A stretch of 64,000 nt of DNA from Ottelia alismoides (Eukaryota; Streptophyta; Magnoliopsida; Alismatales; Hydrocharitaceae). Below, piece by piece: positions 22,290 through 35,199 of the stretch. How positions within the stretch are numbered: the first letter of the stretch is position 1; each line of letters starts with the position of its first letter. The DNA is taken from contig JAZKJV010005749.1 in NCBI GenBank assembly GCA_037367405.1, positions 310,001 to 374,000 of the forward strand, given 5' to 3'. A program made the position numbers and the translations under genes. The notes beneath the pieces are model-generated. The model ran no database searches and was not told the origin of the DNA. It worked only from the letters and a program-made list of their open reading frames with translations.

Positions 22290-22520
22290 CATTATTATCG
22301 TCCTTTCCCCTCCCAAGCTGACATTATCTCACTTTCCTCCCCCACACCAATCTATTCCTCCGCGCCCTACCACCTCCGCGGCTCCACCGTCACCCGATCC
22401 CTCCCCATCCGACCTACCTCCTCTACCTCGACTCCAATCCCCCACCTCACCCATATCACCCTCCATTCAACCTCCCCTTCCTAGCCACCATCCTTCTCGA
22501 TGTCCCCCACCCGTCCCCTA
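22290..22520. repeat. Pyrimidine-rich low-complexity block
   Basis: C- and T-rich run with few purines. It translates as a Pro/Ser-rich string in one frame, which follows from composition and is not taken as a gene. Confidence 0.6.
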
Positions 22521-22724
22521 GCCTTCTATGCCCGACCTCTTCCTCCCTGTCTGCTTCTAGCAGTGGATGCGAGGGAAAGGATATCAGACCAAGAAATTTT
22601 GAGGTACAAATGTAAGCTAGTATATATTAATCAGACATCGATTCGAAAAAAAAACAAAGTTTGGTTTATTTCTACAATAAAATTGACACAAGGTAGTGAA
22701 TATCCGTTGCCACATCTTTCGGTG

Positions 22725-23010
22725 TTGAAGATATAACAACAAATATTATTCATTGACAAATTATCTTTTATTTTTCTCATTAGCAACAAACGTCATATTT
22801 GTTGTTGAAAGTTCATATAATGACATTTTTTTCTTAGACTTATTTATTAAACTTTTTATTGAACTTTGCTAAAAACGGTGACTAGAAGAAAAGTCAACGA
22901 ATAATCATAATTACATGTTTCGTTGTGAAGAAAATAGTAAATAAGCAGTATGTGTTGTTATATATTTATATAAGATATAAATTGATAACCGTCTAATAAC
23001 ACATAACAAT
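22725..23010. repeat. Second copy of the 14090-14460 dispersed repeat
   Basis: Shares TTAGCAACAAACGTC, TTTGTTGTTGAAA, TTTCGTTGTGAAG and ATAACACATAACAATGATA with the earlier copy in the same order. Confidence 0.4.
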
Positions 23011-23921
23011 GATAATTTAAAATAAGTTAGTGCAGTCGATATTTGTGATCAATATCAATCAACTACTTCTCGACAATTTGATATTTAAAAATGATATTAT
23101 GAAAGTTAAAGATATGGTCTCTTGCATCCTTTCCCGCAAAGTTATTATTTGATTATTGGCACGAGATTTTTTTTCGTTGGGCTCAATTCTAACGAGAATA
23201 TATTCTACAATTAATCAACGATTATTAATTTTCAACTCGACACGTTTGCTACCTATTTTTGATTTGTTGATCTTTTATATTGGGATGAATCAATAGTCAA
23301 ATGCTTTTACATATACCTTGCAGTAAGATGAAACAACAAGATTTTGAATCAGATTTTTCTATCCTTATTTATTTTTCTTAGTAATAATATCTCAGAATTG
23401 TAATGATCAAATCAACTAAAATATATCTATGGTTAACTAATTGTCGGACTCCAAGAATGATTGAAATCATACCCGATCAAAATAGAATCGTTGGTTAGTA
23501 CACCATAAATCAATCTAGTTGCCAATTTATTTTTTTTTGTAGAGAATCTCAATTTAAATGTAGAAAAGATCCAAGAGAACAAGAATTGTTGGAGAAGGAA
23601 GTATAAAATTAAGAAGTTTTATTTTCTGTTCTTGTTACTTTATAAGTTTTTATTTTGATGGATTATATGTATGATAAATGCAACTTATCCCTATTCCTTG
23701 TTTCTTTATTTTTTTTAATAAATAGAGAGTAAGTGATAGCTATTTTGAAGAAAGTTTTGCAATTTTGCTAATAGTAAGTGTACCCTTGACTTTTTTGCAA
23801 TTACATATATATTCTTAGATTTTTACATCATTTATAGTAACAAAAGGTCTTGTTGTGAATTTTGTAAGAATCTATAGAAACAAGTGCAATTGCAAAAAAA
23901 GTTGAAGGTACTTAGTACGTA
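23011..23921. other. Intergenic, nothing recognised
   Basis: AT-rich with no frame or repeat I can name. Confidence 0.4.
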
Positions 23922-24165
23922 ACAACCTCGATTACTCCCTATAGAATGGCACCCGCGGAGTTGACAGATCTTTAGATTCAACTGCAAGAGTTGTTGGAGA
24001 AGGGCTATGCATGCCCTATCACTTCCCCTTGGAGAGCATTGATGTTATTCACGAATAAAAAGGATGGATCTATGTAGATGCGCATAGAACACAAACAACT
24101 TAATAAGGTGGCAATAATGATTCCTTACCTCTTACCTTGCATTGACCTAACTGATCCAACTAGGC
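23922..24165 (+). pseudogene. Gypsy (chromovirus-like) reverse transcriptase fragment
   Basis: In one frame: ITPYRMAPAELTDL, stop, IQLQELLEKGYACPITSPWR, ALMLFTNKKDGSM, stop, MRIEHKQLNKVAIMIPYLLP. This is the N-terminal fingers region of a Ty3/gypsy RT, of the form usual in plant chromoviruses ([35 protein letters not shown]). Two TAG stops (first at 23973) and loss of the catalytic YxDD part make it a scrap. It ends abruptly near 24165. Confidence 0.8.
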
Positions 24166-24204
24166 GGTGAGTAAATGGGGAGTCATAAGGGAACATATAC
24201 TCCT

Positions 24205-24634
24205 TATTCGATTTGTTTCCGAGGCTCTTTGCTTTGGCCGCAAATAAGGAGGCAATGGTGGTTGATGTTTGGGAGGGAGGGTCGTGGATGCCTACTTTCG
24301 TGGCAGAGTTGCTAGAGAAAAAGTTAGAGGATTTTGTGGCATTAATGGGTAAACCGGAGAGAGTGACGGGGCCTCCAGAAGGGAGGGTCTCATGTTGTTG
24401 TCGTGATGGGATCTTTACTGTTAAAACATCATATGAGGTGATCTCTGGTCATGACGTTGTGGGCTTGATTTACATCAAGGTTTTGAAATTTCTTATTTTT
24501 CATATTTACAACTAACATAATTTCATATTTTTTTAAATTTCCCCTACCTTATGTAGGTTTTTGATGGGGAAAAGCTCTTTACTGTAAAACGTTATCTAAT
24601 CAATACATACACTTTATTTACCTTCAAAAAAAAT
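24205..24634 (+). pseudogene. LINE (L1-type) ORF2 3' end fragment
   Basis: Frame at 24213-24515 reads FPRLFALAANKEAMVVDVWE, GGSWMPTF and GIFTVKTSYEVIS. This matches the post-RT C-terminal region of plant L1 LINE ORF2, ahead of its zf-RVT cysteines. An A-run near 24625-24634 could be the LINE tail. The 5' part (endonuclease, RT) is missing, as is common for 5'-truncated LINEs. It abuts the gypsy RT scrap. Confidence 0.7.
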
Positions 24635-24979
24635 TACTTCAACTCTCCATAACATATGGATTTAGACTTCTAGTGTAGTTGATATTAAATATATAGAGTT
24701 GAACATGGTAATATAAGAAATTGAAATATTTCATTGAAATTGCTCGTTTGAAAATTTTCTGAATGTTGGACATGTGAGACACGAGCAGATCATTTCTACA
24801 ATAGTCATTATTGTAATCCTTTTTATATATTAATAAAATTTATTGATGTTCACTACTTATATGAGATTAATGAATGAATGCACTTATATTGTCCCTTACT
24901 ACAAGTAGAGTTTTGTGCCATGATCATCTTAATAATCATACAATAACGGTTGAATTATAGAGGCCGTTGCTTGGATAAT
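24635..24979. other. Flank of element C
   Basis: AT-rich DNA between the LINE tail and the C LTR; nothing recognised. Confidence 0.4.
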
Positions 24980-25191
24980 TGATGAATCTTCATTTCATCA
25001 CCTTTAGTCTTTCATTTTGGCCTTAAATCCCTAGCCAAATATATGTATCTATCATTAATTTAATCAAAATAACAAACATTCATTCATATAAAAAATGTAT
25101 AAAATACTGTATTTAATGCTAAAATAAAATAATGAAGGAAAGAAAAGAAAAAGAATGAAGTGTCAAGGAATTGAGTGATCTTAGACCCCAA

Positions 25192-25383
25192 GGGTCTGTT
25201 TGGTTGCTGGGCTGGGGTAACCTGATTGGAATAGTAGCTGTTTGGGATGGTTATGAGGGTTGGAGGGGGTTGGAATAAAGGATGTGATGTGATGTCACTA
25301 TGATTTGTGATAGAATTCCATTCCATGAAAAGAGGGGGGTAAACCGGGTTACCTCGGGGCAACCCGGGTTACCAAACGAGCCC
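25192..25383. mobile_element. Tourist-like MITE (192 bp) in the C LTR
   Basis: Ends GGGTCTGTTTGG and CCAAACGAGCCC are inverted repeats; GGTTACC words near both ends extend the pairing. CAA flanks lie at 25189-25191 and 25384-25386. Confidence 0.85.
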
Positions 25384-25410
25384 CAAGACTCACGGAGTGC
25401 GAAGATAGAG

Positions 25411-28400
25411 TGTCGCTGAGGCGACCCACAAAGAGAACCCAATTCGATCAATAAGTACCCACAATGTATAGATAAGCAATGCATATCCAAAAGTGTGAGG
25501 CACAATTTATTATACTCTACAAACAAAGGTGTATATCATGTAAGCATGTAGAGGTCGAACCACATAGAGCAAGCTAGGTGGCCTAATGATTATTACTAAT
25601 CAATGTGAACTATGCACTTAACTGTCTTTAAGTCTTTTAATGTGGGTTTTTGATTTTATAATTTTTATTTGATTTTTTATGTATATATATTTTTTATTTT
25701 TAATTTTTAATTTTCTGATTTTTAATTTTCTTTTTAGTTTTTAATATTAGATAATAGCTATATATATCTATATAGGCTAATATGTTTATATGTATATATA
25801 TAAAATGAAGTATATACCATATATATATAAATTAAAGAAATATCCTGAGATTCAGTCCATTATATATTTCTAAAGATTTTAAAAATATTAAAAGGGTAAT
25901 AATGTTATGTAATAATAATATTAAATATATCTAGGTATATAAAAGTGTATGATATAATATAGGGTACAATAATAATACTATAACTAAAAATATGCATAAA
26001 TTAGATAATTCCATATTTATGGGTTTTTTTCTTAATTTTTTAATTTTTTTTGATTTTTCAAGATTTTTTCTAATTTTGATGTATTTTTAAAGAAAAAAAT
26101 ATCCCAAAGTGGGGATTAAATGAATAAGCCGAATTTATTTGAAGATTAAAAATAGCAAAAAGTGTCAAAAATCCTTCAAATCAATTTTAATATATAAATA
26201 ATAATATAGAGAAAATTTAGAGATAAAAATAAATTTTTTTGGAATTTTAGGTGATTTTCCCTTTTTACTGGATTTTGGAGCTTTTTAATTTTAGTCTTTT
26301 TATTTTTCTATTTTTAGGGATTTTTGGTCTAGAATCAATATAGGTAATAATAAGTACATTATAATTTTTTGTGATTTTTAAGTGTATTTTGATATTTTTT
26401 AGCATTTTTATAGTTAGATAGGGACAAAATATGCCCCATTTGATTTTTATTAAATAGCCAACATGAATAATAAAGTTCATGACGTAAAAAAACAAGCATC
26501 CGGGTACATTACCCTATTATTGCATAATATTTGGAGAACAATTGGCATTTATACAAATTAAAACCACATGCACAAAAATTAAATACGAGCATGGATCTAT
26601 TTGCAAATACCAAAAAGTTTTCATTCATTTTAGAACCTTAAAACAAAACCCAGGGTCCACTATGTAATTTAACCATGCATATTTAAATTAAAACCATCTG
26701 GCGGGGGTATATTTGCAATTACACAAAAATTCAGGTCCTCTCTACAATTTTCCACAAAATATACATTAAATATGCAAGCTTATATACTAAAAATAAATAT
26801 CAAAATTTGGAGGGTCACGCCCGGAAAATACCCAAACTCACGTGGTGGAACCACATGCATTGAGTTGGAATGGGCCCAGGTGTAAGATACATAAAAGCAT
26901 GGGGGTTTTATGTAAATTTTACAATCTTATTTACACTCTAGATAATATTTTAGGTATTAAATTACAATATGCAAAGGCGGAGGGGTGTAGAGGAAATGTA
27001 CCCCTTCGTGCACCATCTGACTGTTGGGGACGATCCACTTACGTGCATCGGACGGTGGAGAACCACATCAATTCGATCTTGACCTAACGACATTGATAGA
27101 ACCTGGAGGTGCAGCTTCATCGGATGGTCCCTGCTCTTCACAAAGAATAAGGAAGAACATCGAGGTGTCTTCCTTGTTCCTCCAATATCTCGTGATATGG
27201 GGCTCCTCCCACAATGCTGAGGCTTTCTACTCCTTCCTACTGATGATCCGCATTGAACAATGGTATTAGATGAGTCCGAGACCAAATGATGAGGTCCTGG
27301 AGCATCGATGAACTCCGGCCACCCGGGAACCTCCTTCCTTTTGGAAATCGACCTGTATTGGGTCCTTAGACATGCTAACCTGCATAGGAATGATCGCAGG
27401 CTCGAGGCGATTCACCTCGAGCCTGTTGCACTAGGTGAAATGGGGTGGTGGAAGTGCTCCGATGAACGGTGAGGGAAGGAGCATGGGTGGACTGATTTGA
27501 ACAAGAATGAGTGAAACAAAGCGGTGCTGGAGATGAAGAACATGGAGGGGACTAAAATGGTGTGAAATGGATCGGAAAAGGACCGAAATCACAGTGAAAT
27601 GGCTGGAGCCCCTAGCGGCTCCGGCGAGAGATCGAGTGGATTCTACTCTATACTAAAGATCTAAAGGCGAAACAAAATGCAGAATTGAAAATACAGAAAC
27701 AACATCTACCTAGATTTTAAAAATGTAGCTCTAACCTCGTTGTGATACCAAGGAGCAGAGACATCGCCAGAGCTCCGCCTTGGACCACCTCCTCGCCTCC
27801 TCGTGCCACCTGGACTTCGGGGGTACTCTCTGTCATCGGGAGCAATCATGCACATGAAGCTGGGGTTTTAAGGGCTTGAAGAAGGATCAAACATGCAAGG
27901 AAGTCTGGAAGGTTTATTTATAGACATGGTGCTGGTCCTTATTGACCGAGAGCTTGCGGGTGAATCGAGGAGCTTCGATTTGATCTTCGGCTAGGGCGTG
28001 ATTCAAGGATGTTCAATCTCCATGAAACACACATCACACCTAACTGGGGCACATGAGCGCCAGCAGGGAAAAAGGGCTAAAACAAGGATCCTGACAAACT
28101 GGCGACTCAGGGAAGAGAGAGGAGGATATTGACCTGGAGTCAATGGCCGATGGGTTGTGAGTGGTCCACATAGGATTGCAAGATGACAAAACAACCTGAA
28201 AAATGATTAATAAAAAATAAAATGGTAAATGAATTTATTAATTTGAGATCATAAAATAAGAAATTCTTATTATTTTATATAGTATTTAATTACCATTTTT
28301 ATTTATTTTTACGAGGCTATTTATTATGAGTTATTATTTACAAGTGAAAACATATGTATATTTACTTCTATATAGGGTATTTTATTTTTATTTTGTATTT

Positions 28401-29330
28401 TAGATTTTTTTATTTTTTATACATAAATTATATAATTATAATGTATTTAGGCTTACATAAATATATTTCTATTTAATTTTTCTGATATAACTTGTACACT
28501 TGAATAAATATGTATACTTATTATATAAGTACAAGTATTGTAGATTCATCTATGTATTTTTGTATATTATTTTATTTTATTGCTTTCTTTATGATTTTAT
28601 ATTATTCTAGATATGTACATATACTATAAATAATATTTACAAAATTATAAAAAATACAAAATTATGAAAATTAAAAAGATGGAATACAATGAATATTTTG
28701 TTCTGGTAAATTATATAATCGGGGTCCGAAACCTGGCTTTTTCATCTTAGCTCCAATTTGAATGAAATAACCTTCATTAAATAGCTAATTAAAAGTTATA
28801 TAGAATTGAGTGATTTTGATGCATTTTAGTCTTTATTGAGAAGGTATGTGTCTGGGAAGTTAGGATTTTGGCTTTTTATTCTGAGTGTAAAATGTATATT
28901 GTGTATTATTTTTGTGTGAAGTAAATTTTGTAATTTTCTATCTATTTTTATCTACAGCTTTCATGTACAAAGTTTCTTAATTTGATAAATAAATAACAAA
29001 GAGTAAAATGGGTCCCAAAAATGAGTTATTGATGAATAAATATATAGGGTTTCATTGTGTTTTTGACCATGATCTGCCCTACTTTATTCATTGTCTATCA
29101 ATTCAATTCTTGACTTGGTCTCGATTTAGGGCCATAAAGTACCTTTGGCATTTTATTCTTTTTCTTTTCTTTTCTTTATTCTTTATTTTGGCTTTGAACA
29201 ATGTATTTTATACAATAATTATACAATAAATAGTGAATGTTAATTTATACAAAATAATGGTATTTACATGTATTTAGATAGGGTTTAAAAACCAAAATGA
29301 ATGAATAAAGATGATGAAATGGAGATTCAT
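25411..29330 (-). mobile_element. Athila-type solo LTR, about 3.9 kb, inside the C LTR
   Basis: Same layout as the solo LTR at 15373: GGCGACCC edge, AT-rich block, G-run/TGCAAAT field (26590-26990), GC-rich block (27000-28190), AT-rich block, and an end near GGAGATTCAT. No PBS on the left or PPT on the right. Candidate flanks TAGAG and GAGAG differ by one base, so the exact borders are tentative. Confidence 0.75.
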
Positions 29331-32300
29331 GAGAGACAGAATAAAAAAACCGCAAAGAAAAATTTACAAACATGTATCTTCTCCATACAAACTCAAAATT
29401 GACCAAATACACTTTTATTATTCATAAAATCAAATTATCTATTTAATAAATTCAATTTGGAGTAACATGCAAAAGTTGGCTTGTGGGCCCTCATTGTGCA
29501 ACATACTTGTATAAAATATTCATTATATTTATTCTTTATATTTTTAAGCATATTATATTTTTAATACATTTTTAAATATTATTTGAAATACATGTAAATG
29601 CTATAAATAAAATAAAACCATAAAAATTTTAGTAAAAGAAATTAGTATACTTTAGCATATAGATAAAGTAGACCTATAATTCACAAATACTATACGTGTA
29701 CATAATTATTTAAGTAAAGGAATGAATTAAAAAAATAAAAATAAAAAAATATATACATATATGTAAATAAGTTTTAAATATTAAAATTATGTACATACAA
29801 TAATAAAACATAAAAAATAAAATAAAAATAAAAAACCTTATACATAGGTAAATATACCTATAATTACAATTGTGAAAATTAATACCTAATAAATTAACTT
29901 GTAAAAATAAATAAAAATCACAATAAAATAACATGTAAAATAAGGAATAACTTTCATGTTTTAAGAAAAATAAAAACATTTTCTATTTTATTTTACCTTC
30001 CTTTTTCTTTTTATCTCTTTTTTGTCCTTAAAGGCTGATGTGGCCCAATCAGAGCCGTCAGTCACTTGACACTCCTAGCTCTGTCAGACCCGCTGATCGA
30101 CCATCTTCCACAAGTTTATCCGCCCAAATCTTGTATTTTATGGGAATGATTCCATCAAGAAATTTGCACCTTGTTCAACGTTCTTTCATGCCCATATGAA
30201 TCCTCAATCGACGAAGTCTTGATTCGATCAAAAACCCTAACACAACTCACCCCCTTTGCAACTATTATCTGTTGTATCCCTGGCCTTCGATCTGAGTTTT
30301 GATACCTCTTGAAGACATTTTGGCCCCTTGAATCGAGCCCTAGTGCGCCCCTTGTTGATAGGGAGGTGTTTGCCTTTGATCCACAACGAGGAGAAGGTCA
30401 ATCGTAGAAGATCCATACCTTGCCTAAGCTCCTCTGTATGAGTCTTGCTCCTAGCCATTCTACGACAGGTGAGCTCTCTTATCCCTCATTTTTCGATTCT
30501 CATAGTCTGTAGTCTATATTAGCACTTTTATTCCCTTTCATTTCGTCTTAATTCACAAAAATCCTAGAAAAGAAAGTACGTTGAAGCATTAGGCTCCGTC
30601 CGTTGTTCCTCCATTGTTGACCTTCGTCCCACATCAGTGACCGCCTCATTCTCTTCGCCCTTCACTTCTGAATCTCCAACACCCCTTTCTGTTCCCCCGA
30701 CCTTGTATAGACCAAGAGATCGGCTCTTCCTCTTCCACCCATCGCTGGAGAGCGCCTCCAAGACCCATTTACACTCCATTTTTATGCAGTAAAGCCCCCT
30801 GGACCTTTGTCTCTTTGTGCTTGAGATAATCATGCATATCAGGAGGCTTGAAAGCCTCATTCAAGGCATCTTTGTCTCAAGAGCATGGCTCCATGTGCTA
30901 TGCTTTCGACCTTCATGGCCCCATCTTCGGCTCCATGCCCATTTTGACCATTCCAGCAGCTGTGGACTGCCTCCAGCTTCCTTTTGAACATCTCAGCAGT
31001 TGAAGACACCATTGGGACCTAGAGATTTTGTGGATTGAAGAAACAACTAACTACTGTTCTTACTTGTTCTTGCTGGGAAGCAACAACCATTGGATGCGAT
31101 AGCCACTCCAGTCCTGATCGTGGCCATCAGACTATAGTACGCTTCGACCGTTTGATGAAGTCAAAGTTCTGATCCTGACCACTGATCGACGAAGCGGTAT
31201 CCACCGTCCAGCTCCGGACATGTGTCCTGGTGAATCAGGTCCGACCGTCTGATCGTGCATACGTGGGGTAATTTTGCATTCTATACCCCCGGTCTATAAA
31301 CTTTCCTCTATACTTGTAAAAAATTTGTAATAAGTGAACTTTAAACCCCAATCTTTCCTATATTTATTATTAGGTCCATGCCATGTCACCTCACGTGGGT
31401 ATTTTGCGAAGGGACCCCTCCGGGTTTCTATTTTTGCCTTTAATCCCTTATTTTGGATATTAAGTATAATATTTTGTGGAAAAAATTACAAATAGACCCT
31501 AGAACTTTTGGATGTACAAAAATACCCTTCTTAGCGTATATTAAATTGGAAATTTTTGAGAGTTTTGTGTTATTAACCCATGTGCTTTGTTTGAATGTTC
31601 ATAGAGGACTCCACGTTTCTGGAAATTACAAAAACACCTCTTACTTTCTTTTTGTCATTTTTATTTTATTAAAAATCTCTCTTATGCTAAAAAAATCTAG
31701 AAAAAATAGGTTATATTCCTTAAATATGATTCTAACATAATATTTTTATTAAGGCATTTTTCTTTATTTTTCTATATATTAAAATTCTAAAATAAAGCAT
31801 TTATTTTCTATCTAGATATAAAAAAACAAAAAAATATAAAATCATTGTTAAAAATTCCAAAAAATCATATATTATATATTATTATATAATATAACTCCAG
31901 ACTAAAAATCACAAAAAATACAAAAAGAAAACCTTAAACTTAAAAATTGTCCTAACCCTATAAAAATTAGAAAAAAATATAAAAAATAAAAAAGTCTATT
32001 TCTTATTTTTATTTATATCATATATTTTATATTAAAAATAGATTCGGGAATTATTGAGATATTCATCTATATTTGAATCCCACAAAAACAATCCGACCTA
32101 TTATTACAAGTCACTATTTTGACATTTTTAATCAACTAAAAATACATAAAAATTAGCAGAAATTACAATAGAAATTCAAAATTAGAGAAAAATTAGAAAA
32201 CACAAAAATATTTTATCTTGTAATTTTTGAGTATATATATATAAATTGAAAACCCTAAATAGTATATATTTACATATGACTACTTATATGTTTATTAATA

Positions 32301-32883
32301 TTAATATTATTATTATAATTAACTTAAATATGTTAAAAACCCCTTAAAATAAAAGGATTGTACTTGTTTGTATTTATTAAGTTTCTACCTATTTATTATA
32401 TATCTATCTTTATTATATCCATTATTATATATAGATATATATACTTATTATATCATAAAAAGAAAAGAAATTAAAAATAAAATAATATATAAAGAAAAAA
32501 AATTAAAAATATAAAACATTAAAATTTATAAAAGTTAAATATAATTTAAAACTTACAAAAATAAAAAAACCCTATAAAAACACACAAAAACGTTTGTTGA
32601 TAGTTTGCTTGATTGTCAATTTTTGTATCTCTCCTCATTGCTTTCTGTGGTTCGACCCATACACTTGTGTACTATACATACTTATTTGTTGGGTATAATT
32701 AGTTTCATCTTACCTAGATTCATTGCTTATTTATTCATTGGGTTGATTGTTGATTGACATGCTTTGATTGGGTTTTGAGAGCTGTGAGAGTGGCCGATAC
32801 ATCGATTGCCGGATCCGACTTGTCGGACATCACAGGCCCTCCAAGCCCAGACGTTAGACACCTTGTTCTCAGTGTTCATCAGA

Positions 32884-32903
32884 TGGCGTCATTGCTGGGA
32901 AGC
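32884..32903 (+). other. Degenerate PBS, tRNA-Asp type (element C)
   Basis: Reads TGGCGTCATTGCTGGGAAGC against the expected TGGCGCCGTTGCCGGGGATC. The differences are mostly C-to-T or G-to-A transitions. It lies 2 nt after the LTR end. Confidence 0.8.
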
Positions 32904-34600
32904 AATGCTTAGGATAAATTTTATGTGCATTATTCTTCCTATCATTCTCTGCTTCATTTTCTTTTATTTAAATAATTGTTTATATGTGATAATACATCTC
33001 TTGTGTTGACTTTGTTGCGAGGGACCACAGAGCTAGGGAAATCTTCCTAGGAGTATTGGTGCACTCGAGTCACGTGGATATCGACTCCTTCACGAGTTGA
33101 TTGGAGAGGTTGCTTAGCTAGCTTTGTAGACCAGATTTAGCAAGGCATTTAGATTATATTTTTTATTTTCTTCTGTGAGAGAGAGACTCTACTTATTATT
33201 GTAACAATACAGGTGGACACTCAAACTCTCAGGCCTATTTTACCAAGCGTTTGTTCACTTGGGGGCTCACTGGTTTTTACCGTGATTTTCGTCGTACATT
33301 TTTGTCCTCCCTATTTTTCTTCTTATTTTTTTATTTCTCGATATTTATGTTTTTCTCCTTCATTTTCATTTGTTTTCAATAATTGAGTCCATAGATTTTT
33401 AGGATTTCTTGATCGAGTAAACTATCTCTAAATCTCTAATATTTGGATGCTCCTATAGTTTCAAATACATTTGGATCTAGATCAAACTCAACTTGTGCTT
33501 CACGATAATAGAAATTCCTACTTAGGGTGATTTCATCGTCTTGCATACCCCATATAGATTAGGTTTAAACTTCTTGTTTTACATCACACATGGAGAGAGT
33601 TGGGAAGCACTGTAAGTCTTCTATCTGAACATTCATCATTTTGACATAAGGGTGAGAATTCCATCCTAATGTCACCTTGTATTGCTTTGTTACTATCTCC
33701 CTCTTTTTTTGATCACTTAGATTTTAAAATAAAATCCAAAAATCATTAGGAAAATATTTCTGAAAAATACTTAAAAAATGAAAATTCAAAATTTAAAACA
33801 AGGGGACTGCTAATAATCTTTGACCCTAATTAAAATTTGTAACATGCATCATTATTTGGGGTTCACAAAGCCCACATTATATTCAGGTACATTCCATACA
33901 TAACGAGACATGACCCATAAGGAATAGAGCTAGAAACCCAATTTATGGCTGCCTCGATTATCACTTGGGGCAGACAAAGTAATAATGCTTCTATCGTATG
34001 TGAATGAGTAGGGCCTTATCGACAATGGTGTTCTCACCTTGTGTAGAATATCCAACCTGGTCCGAATTACTGAGAACATGCCACACGTTCACGAGGGAGT
34101 CTGTCTCATCGTTTCGCATCTGAGTAGGTCCTTGTCCACTTGTGGGCTTGGTTAGAAGTATTGGATTTGCCATTATAGACTTCCTCTCTTATTCTTTGAG
34201 TGAGTAGCCCTCATGACTGATATCGAGGACCTCAAAAGTGTAGATCACATGATACAAAGGAAGTGGTAAGTATGTGATACTTTTCAGGCAATACTCACTT
34301 TCCTATGGGGCTAGCAGTTAAGAACGTGGTTCGAGATTGCCTGAGACAATAATAAAATTGAAAAGATAAAAATAGACGATCCTTTATGGCTTTACAATTG
34401 TTGAGTTGGTGAACTCCTTGTGTTTGTTTGGATCTAGTTAGGATTCAAAGATCAGTCTCGTGTACTTGAGTCATTTTTCTTTCCTTCTATTTTCATTTAA
34501 TTTCAAGCCACTCACTTTTAGCCTTTTGTCGTCTCTTCACTCATCCTCTTATCTTTCCTCGTGACCATTTCTCCTCATCTATTCCCCTTTTGTTTCTAAG
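32904..34600 (+). mobile_element. Leader of element C
   Basis: Non-coding leader of about 1.7 kb between PBS and gag, similar in length to the B leader. No convincing frame is seen. Confidence 0.6.
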
Positions 34601-35199
34601 ATGTCGACTCTTGGATGGTTTAGTCGGAACTCTACCGACACCTACATTGATTCCATGGGTTCAACATCTCCAATAATTTGGGGGTGATTCCCAAGTGATC
34701 GATTCAGACTTTGCGAACCCTCCTCAGGACTCCCCGCTTTTTGTACATCTTATAGACCGAGAAAACTCTCTTCTTGAGCTCTGCCTTTTTTTGGAAGGAA
34801 ATTGAATTCACTCCTTATACCTTTGTATCATTAATAAAATTCAGAATTGACCCTAATTCTGAAATATTCTCTTCATCCGGTGCTTACTTGAAAACTAATC
34901 GGGGTATTTTCCTTCTTACAGATCAGGACCCTGATTTGGAGTTGGATGCACAATTAGATTTTGAGATGGCTCCCACAAGCCGTGGAAAGGGACCACAACA
35001 TCCAAGTACCGAGCACAGTACAGAACATGGCACTTATCCAAATGAAGTGAACAGTCAGCTCTTAGCCTCCATCCAAGCCATACGATAGAAGTTGATTGAT
35101 CAATGTCTTATCCAGGTTACCACTCAAGAAATTTTGAATGATCCGAGGAGAAGGTCAGAAGAAAGAGGGACACAAGGAGGGGGAGATGATGATGACTTA
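34601..35199 (+). pseudogene. Gag N-terminus of element C, truncated
   Basis: The ATG at 34601 opens MSTLGWFSRNS, comparable to MSDWGDLDSLF of the B gag. After a frame change, 34774-35088 reads FFWKEIEFTPYTF and later DQDPDLELDAQLDFEMAPTS, comparable to the B segment SSDTDLNSYPGLENKMPP. Stops and frameshifts interrupt it. It ends where the A LTR starts at 35200, before the capsid domain. Confidence 0.65.

Larger units (their letters stand above)
24980..32881 (+). repeat. 5' LTR of element C, interrupted by MITE and LTR
   Basis: Starts TGATGAATCTTCATTTCATC, the inverse of the right ends of the minus LTRs (compare 29340 leftwards). It breaks at 25192 (MITE) and 25411 (solo LTR), and resumes about 29336. 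The resumed part is the inverse of the other LTRs: AATCAGAGCCGTCAG near 30046, GACCGT motifs near 31140-31240, GGTTCGACCCATACAC near 32650. It ends TGTTCATCA at 32881, 2 nt before the PBS. Without the insert it is about 3.8 kb. Confidence 0.8.
24980..35199 (+). mobile_element. Athila-type element C, 5' part
   Basis: Plus-strand Ty3/gypsy element: 5' LTR (24980-32881, interrupted), PBS, leader and the first part of gag. It is cut at 35199 by insertion of element A; the rest should lie past the right edge. Its orientation is opposite to A, B, D and the solo LTRs. Confidence 0.8.

Noticed and set aside
22090..22521. Pro-rich frame of 143 codons
   Set aside because: Starts within a MITE hairpin and continues through a pyrimidine-rich low-complexity run.
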